10,397 nt of DNA, taken from assembly GCA_018895315.1 (NCBI GenBank), contig JAHIOK010000389.1, positions 1 to 10,397 of the forward strand. Direction: 5' to 3'. Under the pieces are notes generated by a model. It searched no databases. It was not told the DNA's origin and was given only the letters and a program-made list of their open reading frames with translations. Numbering within the stretch: position 1 is the stretch's first letter; the number at the start of each line of letters is the position of its first letter. This stretch comes from Actinomycetota bacterium (GTDB taxonomy: Bacteria > Actinomycetota > Actinomycetes > Actinomycetales > Microbacteriaceae). Both the position numbers and the translations under genes were made by a program. Below are positions 7,440 through 10,397 of the stretch, one piece after another.

Positions 7440-9379
7440 AGATCCCCGCCATGATCGCCGCCGAACTGCGCCGCCTCACGGCGACGCGCATGTCGGTCAT
7501 CGCCCTCGTCGCCCTCATCGCCGTGCCCGTCCTCTACGGCGGGCTCTACCTGTGGGCGAACCAGGATCCCTACAGCCGATTCGCCGAGGTTCCCGTCGCG
7601 CTGGTCGTCGAAGACGACGGCATCCCGGCGTCCGGCGATGTGGCCGCCACGAACTACGGCAACCAGGTGGCCACGCAGCTGCTCGACGGCAGAGCCTTCG
7701 ACTGGCAGCTGATGAGCCCGGATGCCGCAGCCCGGGCCCTGCACGACGGTGCCGTGGACTTCACCGTGACGCTGCCCGCCGACTTCTCGTCGTCGCTGGC
7801 GTCGGCCTCGGGCACCGGCCCGCACCAGGCCCGCATCGACCTCGAAACCAACGACGCCAACAACTACCTCGCCTCGACGATCGGCACCCAGGCCGTAGAG
7901 AAGATCCGGCGATCGGTCGCCGAGCTCGTCGGGAAAGAGGCCGCCACACGGCTGTTGGGCGCAATCTCCGACATCCGCGGACAGCTCGTCACGGCCGCCG
8001 ACGGCGCCGCGCAGCTCGTCGACGGCACGACGCAGGCGGCGTCGGGCTCCGGACAGCTCGCGTCGGGGTCCTCGACGCTCGCCGACGGCACTGCGACGCT
8101 GGCGAGCGGCGCACACACCGTTTCCGATGGCGCCGCGCAGGTCTCCACCGGCGCGGCCCAGGTGTCGTCGGGAACGGCGCAGGTCTCGAACGGCGCAACA
8201 CAGGTGGCCGCGGGTGCCAGCACGCTCGCCGGCTACGCAGACCAGGCGGCGACCGCGGTGCAGTCCGCAGCGAATTCGGTGCCCCAAGTTCGTGCCGACA
8301 TCGCGGCCGAGCTCGCCACCCAAGGTCTCGACCAGACCCAGATCGACGCCGTCCTCGCCAAGCTCGATCCCCTCGGCGCGGCGGTGACCTCGGGCAACAC
8401 CAAGGTGCAGGCCGCCGTCACCAAGGTCGATCAGCTCTCCTCGGGTGCAGCTCAGGTCGCCTCGGGTGCCGCGCAGGTCGCTTCAGGATCAGCGCAACTC
8501 GCCTCCGGCTCCGCCCAGGTCGCGTCGGGGTCGTCTCAGGTCGCCGCCGGTGCAGACTCCGCAGCATCCGGTGCCGCGCAGCTGCGCGACGGTGCCGCCA
8601 CGCTCTCCCGCGGACTCACCCAACTCGTCACGGGAACCAGCCAGCTGCACGACGGCCTGGCCGCCGGAGTCGCACAGATCCCCGACTCGGATGCCGATCT
8701 CCGGGCGCGGCAGGCCGCAACGATCGCCGACCCCGTCGCCGTCGAATCGGGCAAAGTCGCGACAGCGAACAGCTACGGCGCCGGGCTCGCTCCGTTCTTC
8801 GCCGCCCTGGCGGGCTGGATCGGCATCTACGCACTGTTCCTGATCGTCAAGCCGATCTCACGGCGCGCGGTCACCGCTCTGCACTCCCCCATCCGTGTGA
8901 CCCTCGCAGGCTGGCTCACCCCCGCCATTCTGGGTGCCGTGCAGATGGCGGCGCTCTTCGGTGTGCTCGCTCTCGCGCTGGGCTTCGGGTTCGCCAATCC
9001 GGTCGGCACGCTCGGGGTGATGGTGCTCGCCTCGTTCACCTACGCGGCGATCATCCTCGCGCTGAATGTCTGGCTCGGATCGGTCGGTCAGTTCGTCGGT
9101 CTCGTGCTGATGGTGCTGCAGCTGGTTACCGCGGGAGGCACGTTCCCCTGGCAGACGCTGCCGGCACCGCTGGCCGCACTGCACCACGTCCTGCCGATGG
9201 GCTATGTCGTGGACGCCATGCGCCAGCTGATGTACGGCGGCGACCTGGCCCGCGCCGGGACCGACCTCCTGGTGCTGGCAGGCATGCTCGTCGGAGCTCT
9301 GCTGGTAGCCGCGATCGGAGTGACCCGCATGACCCATCGACGTACACTGCGCGACCTTCAACCGAGCCTGATCGGCTAG
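7436..9379 (+). CDS. YhgE/Pip family membrane protein with heptad-repeat ectodomain
   Basis: A 647-residue envelope protein with the YhgE/Pip plan. There is a cytoplasmic N-terminus MKIPAMIAAELRRLTATR, one helix (about 19-40), a long outside domain (41-448), and five C-terminal helices (about 450-470, 490-516, 524-545, 549-568, 608-630) of the ABC-2 permease type. Basic loops (472-487, 631-639) support both ends inside. After TM1 comes PVALVVEDDG, typical of the family. The ectodomain has two blocks of glycine heptads of the form GxxQ(L/V)xx: 11 at 190-266 and 11 at 337-413, joined by a helical linker; this suggests a long hairpin stalk. Relatives include Lactococcus Pip (phage infection), Bacillus YueB (SPP1 receptor) and EsaA of type VII secretion. 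It overlaps the preceding gene by four bases (ATGA) and has a GAGGAG ribosome site. Substrate or partner is unknown. Confidence 0.9.
   Translation: MKIPAMIAAELRRLTATRMSVIALVALIAVPVLYGGLYLWANQDPYSRFAEVPVALVVEDDGIPASGDVAATNYGNQVATQLLDGRAFDWQLMSPDAAARALHDGAVDFTVTLPADFSSSLASASGTGPHQARIDLETNDANNYLASTIGTQAVEKIRRSVAELVGKEAATRLLGAISDIRGQLVTAADGAAQLVDGTTQAASGSGQLASGSSTLADGTATLASGAHTVSDGAAQVSTGAAQVSSGTAQVSNGATQVAAGASTLAGYADQAATAVQSAANSVPQVRADIAAELATQGLDQTQIDAVLAKLDPLGAAVTSGNTKVQAAVTKVDQLSSGAAQVASGAAQVASGSAQLASGSAQVASGSSQVAAGADSAASGAAQLRDGAATLSRGLTQLVTGTSQLHDGLAAGVAQIPDSDADLRARQAATIADPVAVESGKVATANSYGAGLAPFFAALAGWIGIYALFLIVKPISRRAVTALHSPIRVTLAGWLTPAILGAVQMAALFGVLALALGFGFANPVGTLGVMVLASFTYAAIILALNVWLGSVGQFVGLVLMVLQLVTAGGTFPWQTLPAPLAALHHVLPMGYVVDAMRQLMYGGDLARAGTDLLVLAGMLVGALLVAAIGVTRMTHRRTLRDLQPSLIG
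8003..8233 (+). repeat. 11 imperfect 21-bp tandem repeats (first heptad block)
   Basis: Eleven consecutive heptads coding for GxxQ(L/V)xx lie at residues 190-266 of the YhgE/Pip protein, with glycine at 190 and every seventh residue to 260. The DNA copies are diverged, but words such as GCGCAGGTCTC recur, which could promote slippage or recombination. Confidence 0.85.
8444..8674 (+). repeat. 11 imperfect 21-bp tandem repeats (second heptad block)
   Basis: Eleven heptads at residues 337-413, with glycine at 337 and every seventh residue to 407. The first six copies are close at DNA level (GCGCAGGTCGC-like, coding GxAQVAS), suggesting recent duplication. The block keeps the same heptad phase as the first one. 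Confidence 0.85.
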
Positions 9380-9405
9380 CGGCAGATAGGCGACGATCAG
9401 GGCTT
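9365..9405 (+). terminator. Possible terminator of the TetR-YhgE operon
   Basis: CCTGATCG (9367-9374) pairs with CGATCAGG (9394-9401). The stem can be extended by flanking AG/CT with one bulged G, and CTTTG follows. The 5' arm lies in the last codons and the stop codon lies in the 19-nt loop. The loop is long and the T-run short, so this is a weak intrinsic terminator candidate. Confidence 0.35.
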
Positions 9406-9682
9406 TGCCACGAGTCGCTCAGGAACGGCGGCTACCGTGGCCGAATTCGCCGTGCACACCTCGTGCGCGACGAATGCCTCGGCATCGCCCGCCTCGCGGG
9501 CACGACGGTTCAGCATCCCGACCAGACAGCGTCACCCGAAGACGCGGTGAGAGCCCGGAGCCGAGGAGACCACGCCTGCTCGGGCGCCGCGCGCTGACGT
9601 GCGCGTCCGCAGCCGTCGTCGCGGTGCCATCGCGCCCGCGGCCACGGTCCGACCAGCAGGGGAGTCCGAACATTGGAGCCCC
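9380..9682. other. Intergenic leader region without a convincing gene
   Basis: About 300 bp between the YhgE/Pip gene and the transglycosylase gene. No frame shows a recognisable protein, and no tRNA was seen. It holds the 3' arm of the possible terminator. It also has small GC-rich stems: GCGTC/GACGC around 9530-9546 and GCCCG/CGGGC around 9553-9585. A 39-codon minus-strand frame (9397-9516) begins MLNRRAREAGDAEAF and ends in the possible terminator. It has no ribosome site and was not called. A promoter for the next gene must lie here, but no clear TANNNT at proper spacing was found. Cell-wall hydrolase genes of actinobacteria often have structured leaders (for example c-di-AMP riboswitches); the conserved core of that class was not seen. 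Confidence 0.5.
9659..9682 (+). promoter_or_regulatory. Possible hairpin covering the ribosome site of the transglycosylase gene
   Basis: GGGG (9659-9662) can pair with CCCC (9679-9682), with possible inner pairing around GTCC/TGG-like bases. This would enclose the only visible Shine-Dalgarno core, GGAG (9675-9678), and end right at the GTG. The stem is imperfect, so control of translation is only a possibility. Confidence 0.25.
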
Positions 9683-10397
9683 GTGCGCCCCCGCACCCAC
9701 ACCCCAACCAAGGCCGTCGCCGCCACCACACTCGCGCTGCTCTGCGTCCTCGCGACCACCCCGAGCGCCGCATCCGCCGCCACTCTTCCCCCCTCCGATA
9801 CCCCCGCGACCGCGGGTTCCGTGGTCAGCGAGTCCGTCGCCGCCACCACGCTGGCTGCCGCCTCTGATGCCGTGACCGCCGGCCGCGCCGCCGTGCAGGC
9901 CGCGACCGGCAAGGTCGACACCACCCAGCTCGGCATCCAGATTGCGCAGCTCGACGACGCCGCAAGTCAGCCCGAGTTCATGGTGGCTGCCTTCACCGGA
10001 CTCCTCACGCAGACCACCGCCGAGGTGTCCGCCGCGGTCGCCGCCTACGACGCAGCTCAGGCGCAGGCAGCGCAGAAGGCCGCGGAGGCACTCGCTCAGG
10101 CGAACACTCCCGCCGGCGCCCGGGCCACCGCGAGCGCCCTCGCCCAGAGCACGTACGGCTGGGGTAGCGCGCAGTTCTCGTGCCTCTCCTCGCTGTGGCA
10201 GAAGGAGTCGGGCTGGAACTACCGGGCCTACAACAGCAGCGGTGCCACCGGCATCCCGCAGGCGCTCCCCGGCTCGAAGATGGCGGCGTTCGGCACGGAC
10301 TGGGCCACCAACGCGACCACTCAGATCAAATGGGGCCTCGACTACATCTCCCGCGCCTATGGCACCCCGTGCGCGGCCTGGTCGCACTCCCAGTCCG
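9683..10397 (+). CDS. Secreted lytic-transglycosylase-like protein, 3' end cut by window edge
   Basis: 238 codons are visible from a GTG at 9683. Residues 1-32 form a signal peptide: a basic start (VRPRTHTPTK), a hydrophobic core (AVAATTLALLCVLA) and an ASA-A cleavage site. Residues 45-150 are Ala/Gln-rich and probably helical, a wall spacer. The C-terminal domain (about 152 onward) is of the lysozyme-like, aggregation-promoting-factor C-terminal type. It has STYGWGSAQFSCLSSLW, then WQKESGWNY with the likely catalytic Glu175, GATGIPQALPGSKM (187-200), and finally YGTPCAAWSHSQS at the edge. Cys167 and Cys230 could form a disulfide. In close relatives only a few residues follow, so the gene probably ends just outside the window. 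It would cleave peptidoglycan outside the cell. GGAG lies four bases before the GTG, rather close; an upstream in-frame GTG at 9599 would spoil the signal peptide. Confidence 0.88.
   Translation, partial: MRPRTHTPTKAVAATTLALLCVLATTPSAASAATLPPSDTPATAGSVVSESVAATTLAAASDAVTAGRAAVQAATGKVDTTQLGIQIAQLDDAASQPEFMVAAFTGLLTQTTAEVSAAVAAYDAAQAQAAQKAAEALAQANTPAGARATASALAQSTYGWGSAQFSCLSSLWQKESGWNYRAYNSSGATGIPQALPGSKMAAFGTDWATNATTQIKWGLDYISRAYGTPCAAWSHSQS

Noticed and set aside
8003..8674. CRISPR-like or satellite repeat array
   Set aside because: The 21-bp periodicity is in frame and codes for protein heptads; there are no identical repeats with unique spacers.
7204..9597. 797-codon plus-strand open frame
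   Set aside because: It is an Arg-rich alternate-frame shadow of the pseudo-ATPase tail and the YhgE/Pip gene.
9380..9682. c-di-AMP (ydaO-type) riboswitch upstream of the hydrolase
   Set aside because: The highly conserved core around AACCCGUCAGCUAACC was not found.

Overview
The window is high-GC DNA with dense, short-spaced genes, strong G/C preference at third codon positions, GTG starts and leaderless promoters. The proteins (an E. coli-type long ArgG, a Pr6Pr membrane protein, a YhgE/Pip protein and an Ala-rich secreted lytic transglycosylase ending in a GxPCAAWSHSQS motif) suggest an actinobacterium of the Microbacteriaceae, probably Microbacterium or a close relative. This is inferred from reading the sequence only; no database was searched.

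Layout. On the minus strand at the left edge are purA (adenylosuccinate synthase, 3' end cut off) and, just upstream on the same strand, a FadR-type GntR regulator. Divergent from it on the plus strand is a six-helix-type Pr6Pr membrane protein. The remaining genes are all on the plus strand. They are an XRE-cupin regulator, an isopenicillin-N-synthase-like 2-oxoglutarate/Fe(II) oxygenase, argG, a three-gene operon (TetR regulator, degenerate ABC-ATPase-like protein, YhgE/Pip membrane protein), about 300 bp without a convincing gene, and a secreted lytic transglycosylase cut by the right edge.

How the genes work together. purA and argG are housekeeping nucleotide and arginine genes. The XRE-cupin gene and the oxygenase look like a regulator-target pair: a 17-bp palindrome lies in the oxygenase promoter right after the regulator gene. 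The TetR operon is the most interesting block. It has a perfect 11-4-11 palindrome across its own leaderless promoter and two overlapping stop/start junctions. Its ATPase-like protein has lost every recognisable nucleotide-handling motif. Its YhgE/Pip partner has an ectodomain of 11 + 11 strict glycine heptads. This looks like a self-regulated envelope module in which an apparently dead ABC subunit accompanies a YhgE/EsaA-like membrane protein.

A theme across the window is leaderless expression. Four genes (XRE-cupin, oxygenase, argG, TetR) each have a TANNNT hexamer followed by exactly six bases and then the start codon, with no Shine-Dalgarno sequence. The other genes have clear or possible ribosome binding sites.
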